From contig NC_072892.1 of the NCBI RefSeq assembly GCF_027943255.1, forward strand, positions 28,171,792 to 28,235,791: a DNA stretch of 64,000 nucleotides, read 5' to 3'. Within the stretch, counting starts at the first letter, position 1. Each line of letters begins with the position of its first letter. The stretch is from Anastrepha obliqua. Taxonomy: Eukaryota > Arthropoda > Insecta > Diptera > Tephritidae. The notes beneath the pieces were generated by a model. That model saw only the letters and a program-made list of their open reading frames with translations, did not search any database and was not told the DNA's origin. The position numbers were made by a program, and so were the translations under genes. Shown here in pieces: positions 44,591 to 55,454 of this stretch.

Positions 44591-44841
44591 CATCACAAAC
44601 CGATTCGGCTACGTACTACTGTCGTAATTTTTACAGCTCGAACACGCTCGTCGTGCCACCTAGGGTATGTTCAACAATGCATTATAATGCGCAACATACC
44701 ATTTCAGAGTGAGCAGTGCGTTCAAAAATGCAAATATGGCAGTACTGCAAATGCAACGCGTTCTTAAACGTCATTTTTGTATCAAAAGTCGTGCATTATT
44801 TGCAGCAAAAATTTTCACACTGCCAATAAATACGCTAGTAT

Positions 44842-45447
44842 AGGGTGATCAATTAAGAGGAGTTTTTTTCATTTGCGTTTTTTTCATTTGCGTTTTTTTT
44901 ACAGATCGCGCGCGAGTTGTGGCAAACTGTCATCGTGGATTTGTTGAACAGCGTTTGGCATTTCATCATGGAAAGACTCACACCGCAACAACGTCTACAA
45001 ATTGTTCAACTGTATTATGAAAATCAGCGTTTGAAGAAGATCCGCTGTTTTCGAGCAAAATTTTGTTCAGCGATGAGGCGCATTTCTGGCTCAATGGTTA
45101 CGTCAATAAGCAAAATTGCCGTATTTGGGATGAAGAGCAACCAGAACAGGTTCAAGAGCTACCTTTACACCCAGAGAAAACAACGGCTGATAAACCAGCT
45201 ACGATTGAAGCTCTGGAAGCCAACATTACGCGTGTTATTCACGAAATGCTCGAACGAGTGATTGAAAATTAGACCTTCAGAATGGACCACCTTAAGCGTA
45301 GTTGCGGCCAACATTTGAATGAAGTCATATTCAAAAAGTAAATGTCAAAGAATGTCCTTTCAAATGATAAATAAAGGTTTTGAACATAATTTACATTTTT
45401 GATTTTTTTTTAACTATTGAAAAAAGCACCTCATGATTGATCACCCT
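44842..45447 (+). mobile_element. mariner-type MITE/deletion derivative with transposase scraps
   Basis: Ends AGGGTGATCAATTAAGAGGA and TCATGATTGATCACCCT are inverted, flanked by TA. The interior retains MERLTPQQRLQIVQLYYENQ (N-terminus), then a jump to ILFSDEAHFWLNGYVNKQNC (first catalytic D in FSDEAHF) and the C-terminal PATIEALEANITRVIHE. The centre of the transposase is deleted. The family resembles long-spaced DD37-41D mariners; a related copy is at 48542. Confidence 0.85.
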
Positions 45448-45933
45448 ATACAATGTCTGATGAAAAGTGGGTATTTAATTATTTATTTTATCTTTTATTA
45501 CAAAAATTTATGAAAAATACGATATTTAAACTTTATTTTATTATACTTTTCTTGGTTTTAGTGATTACTTTAGTACATCGGAGATAAAATTACTGTTCAG
45601 ACTCCGACTGAGCATGGAGAACGAGTTCATGTCGGTAAGGAGGAAAAAGAGCGTGCTCTGGGCTAAGGTCGTAGATGAAGTAAAAAAGTTAATAAAGATT
45701 TAAAAATAGATAGAAACATCGCCCAGCGAAAATTTTCTAATTTACTCATCACATATAAGCGAATAAATAAAAAGATATTAAACTTTTGATATTAAACTTT
45801 TCACAAGATATGTCCTTCTTTTAAGCTTTACACGGGTTTTTTATTCTTAAATTTAATAAAAGACTATCGGTTTTTTCCTCATATACATCGTCCATTACCA
45901 AACTTAGTAACAATTCCATTTTACTGCGCAGCG

Positions 45934-47381
45934 CACAGTGCGGCCGATTCCCGAAAAGCTGGCCAAAACTCAAAAAATTAAGTAATTGATTCAAAATTTC
46001 TTACTCGGGGGTTGTCGGGGTCGCTGATTACGAATTTGATCTTAAAATTTTGAAAATCCACCCCCTTCCACCCCCTCACGTGAAATAGCGTATATTCTAG
46101 AACATAATCAAGATGCATGTAAATTTATATGTTTTCGGGGTCGCAAGGTAGCAAGTGGTAGCAGCTGAATCTTGTTTTATTCAGTAACCATTACTTTTTT
46201 GAGTAACCTTTAAGGGGGTGGTAGGGTTTAGCGCTAAAAAAAAAACACTTTTTTTTTTAAATTTTTTACAGAAATATGGCTTAAGATACTTTAATAAAAT
46301 CAGTTGCATGTTATTGTACATCTTTTCAATAAGTTTTTAAAAAATATTAATAATAAAATATTGACAAATAAGCCCATGACAGAGTTTTTTTGGATATATG
46401 TTTTTCGAGAGGTGCTCTGCGGTGCCAATCGGCATTCGTCGTAGAATCATCTGAAACTAAAAAAGTCGAATTTTTCAGTTAAAGTATGACGTTATGCTCC
46501 CCCTCCCCATTAATAAAATTTTTTTTTTTCATTTTTGTAGTTTTGGTGGCAAAAAAACGTAAAACGAGCATTTTTGGCGAAAAATTTCGCCATATTTGTA
46601 AGTCAAAAACAACCTTAAAAAAAAAATAAAAAAAAAACAGTGTGGGGGGGAGGTATTTTTGATTTAGAAGACGTGTGCCAAATTTGAAAAGAATCGGTTG
46701 AATAGTTTCGGAGTTGTGATTGGCACCGACTTTTAAGAAGTCGTTTCGGGAAAAACGCGTTTGAAAAAATGACTCTGAAAAATTATCGATGCTCCGCATT
46801 CGAGGTAGAGTGCCTACAAAGGCTATAACTTTGAGAGTTCTGCTCCGATCCACTTAAAATTTTGACACAACATTCTTGAAATGATTTACTATAAGATGAG
46901 TGAAGAAAAAAAATTTCGATTTTGTGACCCTACCCCCCCCTTAATAGGTTTCAAAGCAGCATATGACGGCGTTGTATTACTATACAGTTTGAAAACTCAA
47001 ATTTTATAAAAAAAATTGCAAAAAATGTATCTACGTATTGCTGCAGCTAAAAATTTTGTGTCGAGGTATTGATATGTACTAAAGATTTCTCGTATTTTAC
47101 TAACCTTCCGAAGATGATTCCATTTGGTTTTGTTCAATTTACTCCATTACAAAATCTTTCAAATGTGTACAACTTTAATTATTCATCGACAGTAATACGA
47201 TGCTCAAACGAAGGCCACGTTGCGACTGAAAATACAGAGGATACTTAGGGTACAGGACGTTGCTATGAACGGTTTTCACTACTCAAGGCATTACTGTAGC
47301 CAACCCAAAAACCAAAAAACTCTATCTAAAAACTTTTTTTTTCGACTTTTGGCCAGCTTTTTGGGAATCGGCCGCACTGTG
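45934..47381. mobile_element. non-autonomous Transib-like element (CACAGTG ends, 5-bp GC-rich duplication)
   Basis: The left end CACAGTGCGGCCGATTCCCG and right end (inverted) CACAGTGCGGCCGATTCCCA match over about 35 bp with one mismatch. Both sides are flanked by CAGCG (45929-45933 and 47382-47386). Transib transposons typically begin CACWRTG and duplicate 5 GC-rich bases, and the heptamer is identical to the RAG recombination signal heptamer. No transposase is encoded in the 1448 bp. A TTAA MITE is nested at 46214-46940. Confidence 0.87.
46214..46940. mobile_element. TTAA-flanked MITE nested in the Transib-like element
   Basis: The left end GGGGGTGGTAGGGT is inverted on the right as ACCCTACCCCCCCC, and TTAA flanks both (46210-46213 and 46941-46944). 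The interior is non-coding and shares the GAAAAACGCGTTT motif and a cluster of CACCGACTTT-like text with the TTAA element at 17396, so they are probably related families. Confidence 0.75.
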
Positions 47382-47949
47382 CAGCGCGTTCATAAATGCA
47401 ACAAATCTATGTGCAATTTTTCAACAAATCTATCAGTTGCATGAATTGTCACATTGACAGTGTTGCCAGCGCTGCATGTACTACGCATTATAATGCGTTT
47501 CTGAACATAGCCCTATTTATAATTCTTTGTGTGTGTATATGTATATAATTTCTTCTATTTGATAGTCCACTTGCGTTCGCTTACTCTTCTTTTTATTTTT
47601 GTTTGTTTATCTTCTAAACTGACGAAACGGTCCATGGGAAGGCGCATTCTTGTATTCTATCAGGTAAGGTATGAAATTTTACTACTTTTTCCCATAAACG
47701 ATCTTCTTTTCTTCGCGTTTCTTTTGCACTTCCAAAATACAATATTTAGTTAAGCCAAAGAGCGATATTATTTTTTTCAATTCCTTATCTTGCATTTTCA
47801 ACCAAGCTACCTCTTCTCCAGCATTGCAACGTGGTAATCTGTTTCGGATCTGCGCCGGTCATTTTCATTACAAGCTTCTTTTTTTTAATAAGCTAAAAAA
47901 CGACTGCGAGAGATTGTGTGACATTCAGTTCTGGGAACGAATTCACGTC

Positions 47950-48540
47950 ACGTCAAACACCCAACAATATACTCTCCCTCTTAAGAAGTGGTTCGCAATT
48001 TACCTGTTGTATATATATTTCAAGATCAAATTTTTAAACAAAGGAGAGCAAAACCTTACCTCTTGGTGGTGTCCCTTCTTCCTTTGCTTCTCAACTGCCA
48101 TATTTCGAAACTTCCTCAACCACCTGAGAGAGTTTCCTTGATCTCATGCGCTGACACTCCAAGGGATCTCAAACTTTCCCCCACTAAGTGGACGGCGACC
48201 CTATCTACCACTTGAACGAAGGATGTCAAACTGCAGCTAAAGGTGCAAGTCAACGATACACCAATACCACTCGTAAACAACCTCAAAATTTTGGGGTTCA
48301 CCTTCGACAGTTTGCTCTACAACCGTAATTGCCACTAAGGTCCAAAACGGTAACAAGGTCCTCAAATCGCTAGCAGGTAGCACTTACCACAAAGACAAAG
48401 GATTGTAGTTGGCGACATTTAAAACAATTGGCCGGCCGATTTTTATTGTGAAGCGCCCATCGGGTCGGAAATAGTGGGCAATAAACGACGTTCATCGAGA
48501 GTCCCTCACAACCTTTGTGAACTCCTGCTCCCCGTGTGTA
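47950..48540 (+). mobile_element. jockey-type LINE ORF2 fragment (palm to thumb)
   Basis: Text LLNCHISKLPQPPERVSLIS then DLKLSPTKWTATLSTT, QLKVQVNDTPIPLVNNLKIL and GFTFDSLL lies in the order of the post-YADD palm and thumb of jockey-clade polymerases. The YADD motif itself is deleted. Several frameshifts. Same family as the fragments at 22741 and 28975. Confidence 0.7.
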
Positions 48541-48541
48541 A

Positions 48542-49340
48542 AGGGTGATCAATATAGAGTATCGGATTTTAATTGAAATAAAACAACGAAAATTAAAATT
48601 GACTGTGCAATCTTTATTACTTTTAACTGGAAGTAATAAAGACATTCATTTTTTAAAGACAATCCCTTTCAAATGTTGGCCGCAACTGCGCCGTAATTCG
48701 GCCATCCGTTAACACCAATTTTGAATGACTCGGAGGACTTCGTTCGGCATCTCGTGAATAACTTTGGTAATGTTGGCTTCCAATGCCTCAATCGAAGCTG
48801 GTTTATCCACAAAGCATTTAGACTTTACATACCGCGACAAATAAAAGTTCAAAGGTGAGATATCACACGATCGTGGTGGCCACTTCACTGGTCTGAGACG
48901 GGAGATGAATTGCTAACTAAAACGACGATGCAGTAAATCCCTTATTTCACGCAATGTATGGCAAGTGGCGCTGTCTTGTTGTGTAGATAACGGCATCGAA
49001 AAGTCCGTCATCATAGCGCCATAGCGTTCGCCATTCTCTGTTACATTGGCGCCAGCCCGGTTTTTGAAGAAATATGGGTCGAAGATTCCAACAGCCCATA
49101 GTCCCCACAAAACGCTTGTTTTCAATGGGTTTAATGACTGTTCTTGAATGGCTTCAGGCTTCGGTTTGCTCCTCAGTCCAAATACGACAATTTTATTTAT
49201 GGACTAAGCCGTTAAGCCAAAAATGCCCCCACACCCTTAGTTGGCCTGAGCGCCCGCCAAGGACGATTTTCACAGAACGTCGTTTTTCGTAATACAATTG
49301 TACGATTTTTAAACGTTGTAAAGACATGAATCTTTTCGTG
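48542..49340 (-). mobile_element. mariner-type remnant related to the 44842 copy, inverted
   Basis: The left edge GGGTGATCAATATAG matches the terminal repeat of the 44842 element; the right terminal repeat is not found. On the minus strand it starts MSLQRLKIVQLYYEKRRSVK, jumps to HFWLNGLVHK and then, in broken frames, reaches MNRLLRHWK-like and AVAANI-like C-terminal text. A different internal deletion from the other copy. Confidence 0.75.
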
Positions 49341-49836
49341 ATGAAATGTCAATGAATACTGAAAAAATTATCTATTTAGTTTGACGGTAGTCACGCGTGA
49401 TCTGTCAAAAAAATCCCTATTGGAAAAGTACCTCCAATCTGTTCACATTTTATTTGCCAATGATTTCTTTTGTGAGTTCACCGGTACAATGTACAAACAT
49501 TTTTTCATACAACGCTGGCTTAGCTTTTTAATTTGCATCTTCATTGCTGATGATTCCAGAAAGGCTTTGGATTCTTATTTTCATGCAAATTGCGATGTCT
49601 GTATTTTTCTGCTAATAAATACTTTTTGATTAAAAGCGTGAGTACAACACAATCTTTTTAAGTTTTGATAGTAACTTAATTAGAAGTAATTTTTTGGCTG
49701 GCATTTATATATTCCGGGCTATGCTTCAATTAAGAGCGGCAATTTCTGCATGCATTTTTGAATTCTTACTGTTTGTATACTTTTAAGATGTTCCGAGAAA
49801 TAAATAATCTATTCTAATATTCGTGAAATTAATAAA

Positions 49837-50133
49837 TTGTCCAAAGTAAAGGTATATTACGACGACATAGACCTAGCGCAGCGAATAAAGATCCAGCGGC
49901 TACGCTGGCTGGGTCATGTCGTCCGAATGGATGTAAACGTTCCGGGTCTGAAAGTACTCGATGCGGTACCAGCTAGTGGTAGCAGAGAAAGAGGAAGGCC
50001 TCCTCTGCGTTCGAAAGAACAGGTGGGGAAGGACTTGGCTTCACTTGGTATGTCCAACTGGCGCCGGTTACCGATCAAAATCGCGCCAACTAAGAAGAAG
50101 AAGAAAGATATATTACTTTGGGCTTCGATCTAA
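49837..50133 (+). mobile_element. LINE ORF2 extreme C-terminus fragment
   Basis: RIKIQRLRWLGHVVRMD, then VLDAVPASGSRERGRPPLRS and DLASLGMSNWRRL. This is the C-terminal tail commonly following the reverse transcriptase in several arthropod LINE lineages. It is intact over 98 residues, but nothing before it belongs to the same frame. Confidence 0.68.
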
Positions 50134-50262
50134 GTATACTTAGCAATTTCTCTCTATTAGGCATTACATGGCTGGGCTCTAGTTCAACATTGAAACTTTA
50201 GCTTTAGTATCGACGACGTATCTGAACATTATTGGATATGCCTTTGAGATGTAGAGAGTTCT

Positions 50263-51850
50263 GTGAACCAAATAAAGAACAGAAAGTCACCAGAGCCTGA
50301 CAACATATGTAATGAGATGATGAAATATGCAGGAAGTAGTTTGATAGTAGAAATAAAAGATCTGTTTAATAAGATACTTGAAAATAATAAAGTACCAGAC
50401 GAATGGAGAGAAAGTACGACAATTTCTATCCATAAAAAGGGGGATCAAAAGGATCTTAATAATTATAGAGGAATCACTCTTTTAAGCACAACACTCAAAC
50501 TGGTTTCAATGACGAACAACAAAGATTTCGTCCAAATCGATCAAAAATTGATGCCATATTTATCATCAGACAAATAGTTGAAAAAACGATCGAATATAAT
50601 AAGCCGTTGTTTCTCTGTTTCATCAATTTGCCCAAAGCTTTTGATAAAATTCTTTTGTCAGATGTGTTAAATCAACTTAGAAAGCGGAAAATTGGCAGGC
50701 GAATAGTCTTAATAATAGATGATATATAGTATGATGATTATTGGTATTACAAATATAATATAATAGCACATACCTAAGAATAAACAATGAGACTTCTTCT
50801 GAAATACCTGTACAGACCCGTATCAGATAAGGCGACAGTCCCAGCCCCGTTCTGTTTAACGTGATAATGCACGAAATAATTAATGATAATTGGCGGCCGC
50901 CGTAGCCGAATGAGTTGGTGCGTGATCACCATTCGGAATTCACTGAGAGGTCGTTGGTTCGAATCTCGGTGAAAGCAAAATTAATAAAAACATTTTTCTA
51001 ATAGCGGTCGCCCCTCGGCAGGCAATGGCAAACCTCCGAGTGTATTTCTGCCATGAAAAAGCTCCTCATAAAAATATCTGCCATTCGGAGTCGGCTTGAA
51101 ACTGTAGGTCCCTCCATTTGTGGAACAACACCAAGACGCACGCCACAAATAGGAGGAGGAGCTCGGCCAAACACCTAACAGAAGTGTACGCGCCAATTAT
51201 TTATTTTTTTTTTAATTAATGATGTTAAATCAACATCAAAACAATCGGCAACCAAACTCCACATGCAGATCTCGGATAAAAAAACAAAATCCATGACCAT
51301 ATCAAAACATCCTCTAAGATGCGAACTTGGAGCGTACAACAAGTCATGAGCATTCAATACTTGGGAACTACCATAACATCACAAATATATCTCGTCAATG
51401 AGGTTAAAACTCAAACAGTGAACCCAGCACACATTTCTGGCTTTTTGAGGGGCATAGTATGGAGGGATAAACAAGGTGAGCGTGAAAAGCAAAAGAAGAA
51501 AGCGGACACATAAAACTCGACACATAAGAAATGAAGAAATAAGACAAATACGTGAAGTTCAAGATATCTATGTATTAATGGGGACGCAGAAGACGTTAAG
51601 AATGGCACAAACATGTTAGAAGGATGAGAGCTGACCAACTGGCTAGAGTTGCAATGGATGGGAGAGTGCAAGCAAATATACCACCCAAACGTCCTTCTAA
51701 ACGATGGTCGAATGCTGAACGTCGGAGTGTGTGTCATATACATGTACTTATTTATATATGTATCGTATGCTTATTTATTTATTTATTAAGTACTTATGTA
51801 TCATGTGTTATATGTTATTATAATAATAAGAAATGGAAGAAGAAGATAAT
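50263..51850 (+). mobile_element. RTE/CR1-like LINE reverse transcriptase, decayed, split by a SINE
   Basis: NRKSPEPDNICNEMMKYAG, then VPDEWRESTTISIHKKGD, NNYRGITLLSTTLKL and PLFLCFINLPKAFDKILL follow in order through frameshifts (50263-50700): RT fingers and palm. A SINE interrupts at 50888-51212. The element resumes with MSIQYLGTTITSQ, AHISGFLRGIVW and MRADQLARVAMDGRVQ (to about 51720). The ordering before and after the SINE supports one parent element. Confidence 0.72.
50888..51212 (+). mobile_element. tRNA-derived SINE, family 1 (copy f), exact 11-bp target duplication
   Basis: Near-identical to the copy at 41405 through the head (GGCGGCCGCCGTAGCCGAAT), B box and body, ending AATTATTTATTTTTTTTT. 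Flanked by TAATTAATGAT (50877-50887 and 51213-51223). It sits inside the LINE at 50263-51850, so it is younger than that LINE. Confidence 0.93.
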
Positions 51851-51869
51851 TAAAAATTTATTTAAGGCA

Positions 51870-52400
51870 TAAGGCGGTAGGTAGGTGAAATGGTTGAAGT
51901 ATCACACTGGTACCTCCCAAGTAGCACTAAAGCGCCGTTTTGATACCATTATGAGATCTTCACCAAGAAAATATCTACAGCCGTCCATAGCTGTTGATGT
52001 AATGGAGAAGATTTATGGGATTTAGGTTTGCGCACTGCCCCAGGATGTCGAAGAAAGGAGCATACAGTGGCCTTAATCTTCTAACTGCCAAGCTGGGACA
52101 TTTACAGAGAAAGTGCTAAACAGTCTCCATCTCTGAAAGATCCCCACAGCTTCTGCAATGAGGGTTAAATGGTAAACCTAGCTTTTCCGCGTTTGTGCCG
52201 ATCGTCCAATGACTGGTAAACACACCTAATAGTTTGGAAATTGAATGGTGTGGAGCCCTCATGACTTTTTGAGTCCTCCGTATATTGTTTTGGGGCCAAA
52301 GGGTTTTCGAAATAGCACATGAAGAAATAGGGCTCCATTTTTTCTGCGCTTTTCTGAGAAATAACACAAAAAAACAAAATCGCACTTTTTGTCTGATGAA
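51870..52400 (-). mobile_element. LINE ORF2 C-terminus and 3' end fragment
   Basis: The minus strand reads LLGVFTSHWTIGTNAEKLG, PFNPHCRSCGDLSEMETV, a stop, then HFLCKCPSLAVRRLRPLY and FFDILG. That is the CxxC...H...C motif at the end of jockey/R1-type ORF2. The likely 3' untranslated end continues to about 51870. Confidence 0.72.
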
Positions 52401-52575
52401 TGACTTTTGATACTTGATGTTTACTAATTTGACAACGCTGATTCTAAATATACCCTCATTTTTTTTGTAACAGCTCTTGTTTACGAGTTATAGCTATCAC
52501 AAAAAAAATCACTATATTTCAGTGTTAATTGACGAACATTTAAACAAATATTAAGTTTTCTTAATATGATTTGTT

Positions 52576-54188
52576 ATGGCATCGTCAAGACGAGTTTGTA
52601 TAAATGACCGGAATAGTTTTTGTTTTATTTGCGGAGAGTATATGTTTCAAGAAAACCGTTTCAATGTGACATCGTTCGTAAATGAGGCGAACAAAAATTA
52701 CTTCGGTCACCCAATGGAAATGAAAAATAAGCCTTGGATTCCACAAAAGGTATGCAAAACGTGCGTTGAGTTTCTACGCTTGTGGATGAATAAGAAAAGG
52801 AATAAATTTAGATGCGAAACTGCTATGATCTGGATTGAACCTGTGAACCACCACGACGACTGTTATTTTTGTATGATAAAAATAACTGGCATTAACCGCA
52901 AAAATCGAGGCAAATGGGAATATCCTTTCATACGATCGACGTGTTTTGAGCCCTACGATGTCATCTGAACCGCAACCTGGTGCTTCACAGGAAGAACCTT
53001 TACATTTTGAGGCAAAAACAGACAATAGCGATAGTGGCATTGATTGTGACCTGGGAACACCAAAACCATTTAACCAAGATGATTTAAACGACCTCATTAG
53101 AATCTGGGACTGGTTCAGAAATTTTGGCGTCTAGATTAAAAGAAAGAAACTTAGTCACAGAAGAAACTAAAATTTCATAAACTTTCCTTGAATATTTTGC
53201 TGAAGAAGATGACTTTGTTTTTTGTAAAAATGTACCTTGTTTAATGGCTGCAATGGGATTACAAAATTACGTTTCTAGTGAGTGGCGTTTATTTATAGAT
53301 TCATCAAAACGGAGTTAGAAATGTGTTCTCTTACACAATGGGAACACATTGGCCTCATTGCCTATTGCACATTGTACTAAAGTAAAAGAAGAATATACAA
53401 CTATTGCTCTGGTTTTAGACAAAGTTAAATATGCGGAACACAATTGGGTCATATGTGTCGATTTAAAAATGGTAAACTTTCTTTTAGGCCAACAAGGTGG
53501 TTACACAAAGTTTCCCTGTTTTCTTTGCTTTTGGGATAGTAGAGCTAAAAATCAACATTGGATTAAAAAAGATTGGCCTGCTCGGGAAGCGTTAGTACCA
53601 GGACAACAGAACGTGAAAAACCCACCTTTAGTATCAAGGGATCGTATAATTTTACCGCCGTTACATATAAAACAGGGGCTTATAAAACAATTTGTTAAAG
53701 CTCTTGACAAAAATGGAAATTGTTTTCTTTTTCTGTCTAAAAAGTTTCCAAAATTGAGTGCAGAAAAGATAAAAGCGGGTATTTTTGACGGGCCACAGAT
53801 AAGGTCGTTAATAAAAGACTCAAATTTCATAGACACTATGACAGTGATTGAGAAAATGGCATGGAATGAGTTTGTTTGGCTTGTTCAAAATTTCTTAGGA
53901 AATAAGAAAAGTTCTGACTATTCTCAGCACGTCGAACAACTAATGGGTCACTTCCAAAGGGTTGGATGTAATATGAGCATTAAGTTACATTTTCTTCACA
54001 ACCATCTGGACTATTTTCCAGCCAATCTTGGGGATCTCAGCGAAGAACAGGGCGAGCGATTCCACCAGGACCTTCGTACGATGGAGGAACGCTATCAAGG
54101 TTACTGGAACACACACATGATGGCCGAATATTGTTGGAGCATTAACAACAGTTCTATGCCTTCAACTTCAGCAAGGAAATTTTTTTAA
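52576..54188 (+). pseudogene. decayed member of the 'DLSEEQGERFHQD' arthropod family
   Basis: Three pieces. 52576-52968 encodes a cysteine-rich N-terminus (SFCFICGEYMF, VCKTCVEFLRLWM, DDCYFCMIKI). After a frameshift, 52946-53134 gives PKPFNQDDLNDLIRI. After another shift and an in-frame TAA, SSEWRLFIDSSKRS is followed by a TAG stop. Then 53349-54188 is open for 279 residues (LLGQQGGYTKFPCFLCFWDS, LPPLHIKQGLIKQFVKAL, DLSEEQGERFHQDLRTMEER). I recall this family as widespread, uncharacterised, repeated proteins in aphids, hydra and other invertebrates, probably transposon-derived. No terminal repeats were found. At least two shifts and two stops make this copy dead. Confidence 0.72.
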
Positions 54189-54364
54189 ATTTAAGAAGGC
54201 AATAAAATAAAATAATCTTTAAATTTATTACAAAAAGTCAAATGTGTCATATAGAGTCATATAGAGCTGGTACAGGAATTTCAGTTACAGATTTGAAATT
54301 GTCATTAAAAATTGGACTAAAAACATGTACATTAACCCAATCATCAAACAAATCATTTAACAAT

Positions 54365-54694
54365 TGACAGGGAGATGCCGATGACCGGGTAGGAGGGCCC
54401 TAAGGCCAATTTAATCCCCTTCCTGGCAAGCTCATCAGCAATTTCATTTCCCTGTATGTTCCTAAGTCCTGAAGCCCAGATTAGAGAATTGTTACCAGCA
54501 CACCCAAGAGACTTGACCTCCTTCTTACAAAAGTTTACTAGTTTGGTTCTGCACCATGGCGTCGTCAGAGCCTTGATCGCGGCTTGACTATCGGAGAAAA
54601 TGTTAATATCTCCCTAGGTCCCATGTTCCCTAAGTATTTTGCATGCTTGCAGTATCGCAAAGACTTTTGCGTGAAAAACACTAGCAGTGTTCGA
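54365..54694 (-). mobile_element. LINE RNase H domain fragment
   Basis: The minus strand reads NTASVFHAKVFAILQACKIL, then NIFSDSQAAIKAL, then SLIWASGLRNIQGNEIADELARKG. This is RNase H blocks 2-4 of an I/R1-type LINE ORF2, with the last histidine block altered (GLRNIQGN instead of GH-GN). Broken by a stop. Confidence 0.68.
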
Positions 54695-55454
54695 CAGTTT
54701 AAAGAAGATATAATAGATAAATAAGGCGGTATATTGCCGAATAAATTCGATAAATTTAATAAATGAACAAAAACTAAAACCAGTCATTTTATCAAAATTC
54801 AAAATAGCTATAATTAACGTCTTCAAAAATCTCAAATGTTCAATTTGATGAGATTAGCTCAGCTTTTACATTTCGCGTCCACCATCTCGGAACTTCGAAA
54901 AACTGACATCCGATTTAGAATCAGCTAACCCGGAAACCCCCAAGTAGTAATTTTTATGAGCGTAGCTCAATTTGATTTAGTAACTTACAATTCGTAATAA
55001 TTGGATCTTAAAGGGTTAACATAAATTGTGCAAAACTATTTATTGTTTTTTGGAACTTGCATATATGGTGTACTTTCATATGCAGTGTAAGATTCAGGCT
55101 TTAATTTGAGTACGAGTAGAAGTGCCCAAAAATACAATACCTTCAAAACTATGACAAGATGGGTACATATAGATCTCAAAATCATGTTCCGCGCTCAAAA
55201 ATACAACGTGAGACATCTTATATAGAAAAAGGGAATATTGTAGAACTGGGTAGCTCGACAAATTATTCTTTTCTACTCATTTCAGTTTTCCAAAGTAGTA
55301 TCCTTAACCCTAGATTCATAAACTATATTTACGCTTACGTTGTTCGTAAACAAATGTCTCTGATACACCTTGCTTTTAAGGATAGATTGGGTATGGGAAT
55401 AAGTTTCCGCCCTCGTAAAGATCCTTTTTTATCTGACGTCAAAAATGTCTACGG
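54695..55454. other. no recognised feature
   Basis: AT-rich spacer. An open frame near 55159-55500 overlaps the start of the mariner remnant, and its upstream half has no family resemblance I can support. Confidence 0.4.

Larger units (their letters stand above)
44661..47515 (+). mobile_element. palindromic 'GCATTATAATGCG' element split by later insertions
   Basis: 44661-44839 and 47387-47515 are the two halves of the same element that is whole at 19182-19431 (here in the opposite orientation). The left half begins TAGGGTATGTTCAACAATGC and the right half ends GCGTTTCTGAACATAGCCCTA. Between them lie a mariner (44842-45447) and a Transib-like element (45934-47381), plus about 490 bp of unassigned sequence. 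The comparison gives the relative insertion order. Confidence 0.8.

Noticed and set aside
46479..46853. A 124-residue minus-strand frame
   Set aside because: It lies wholly inside the non-coding TTAA MITE and consists of low-complexity Phe/Lys runs.
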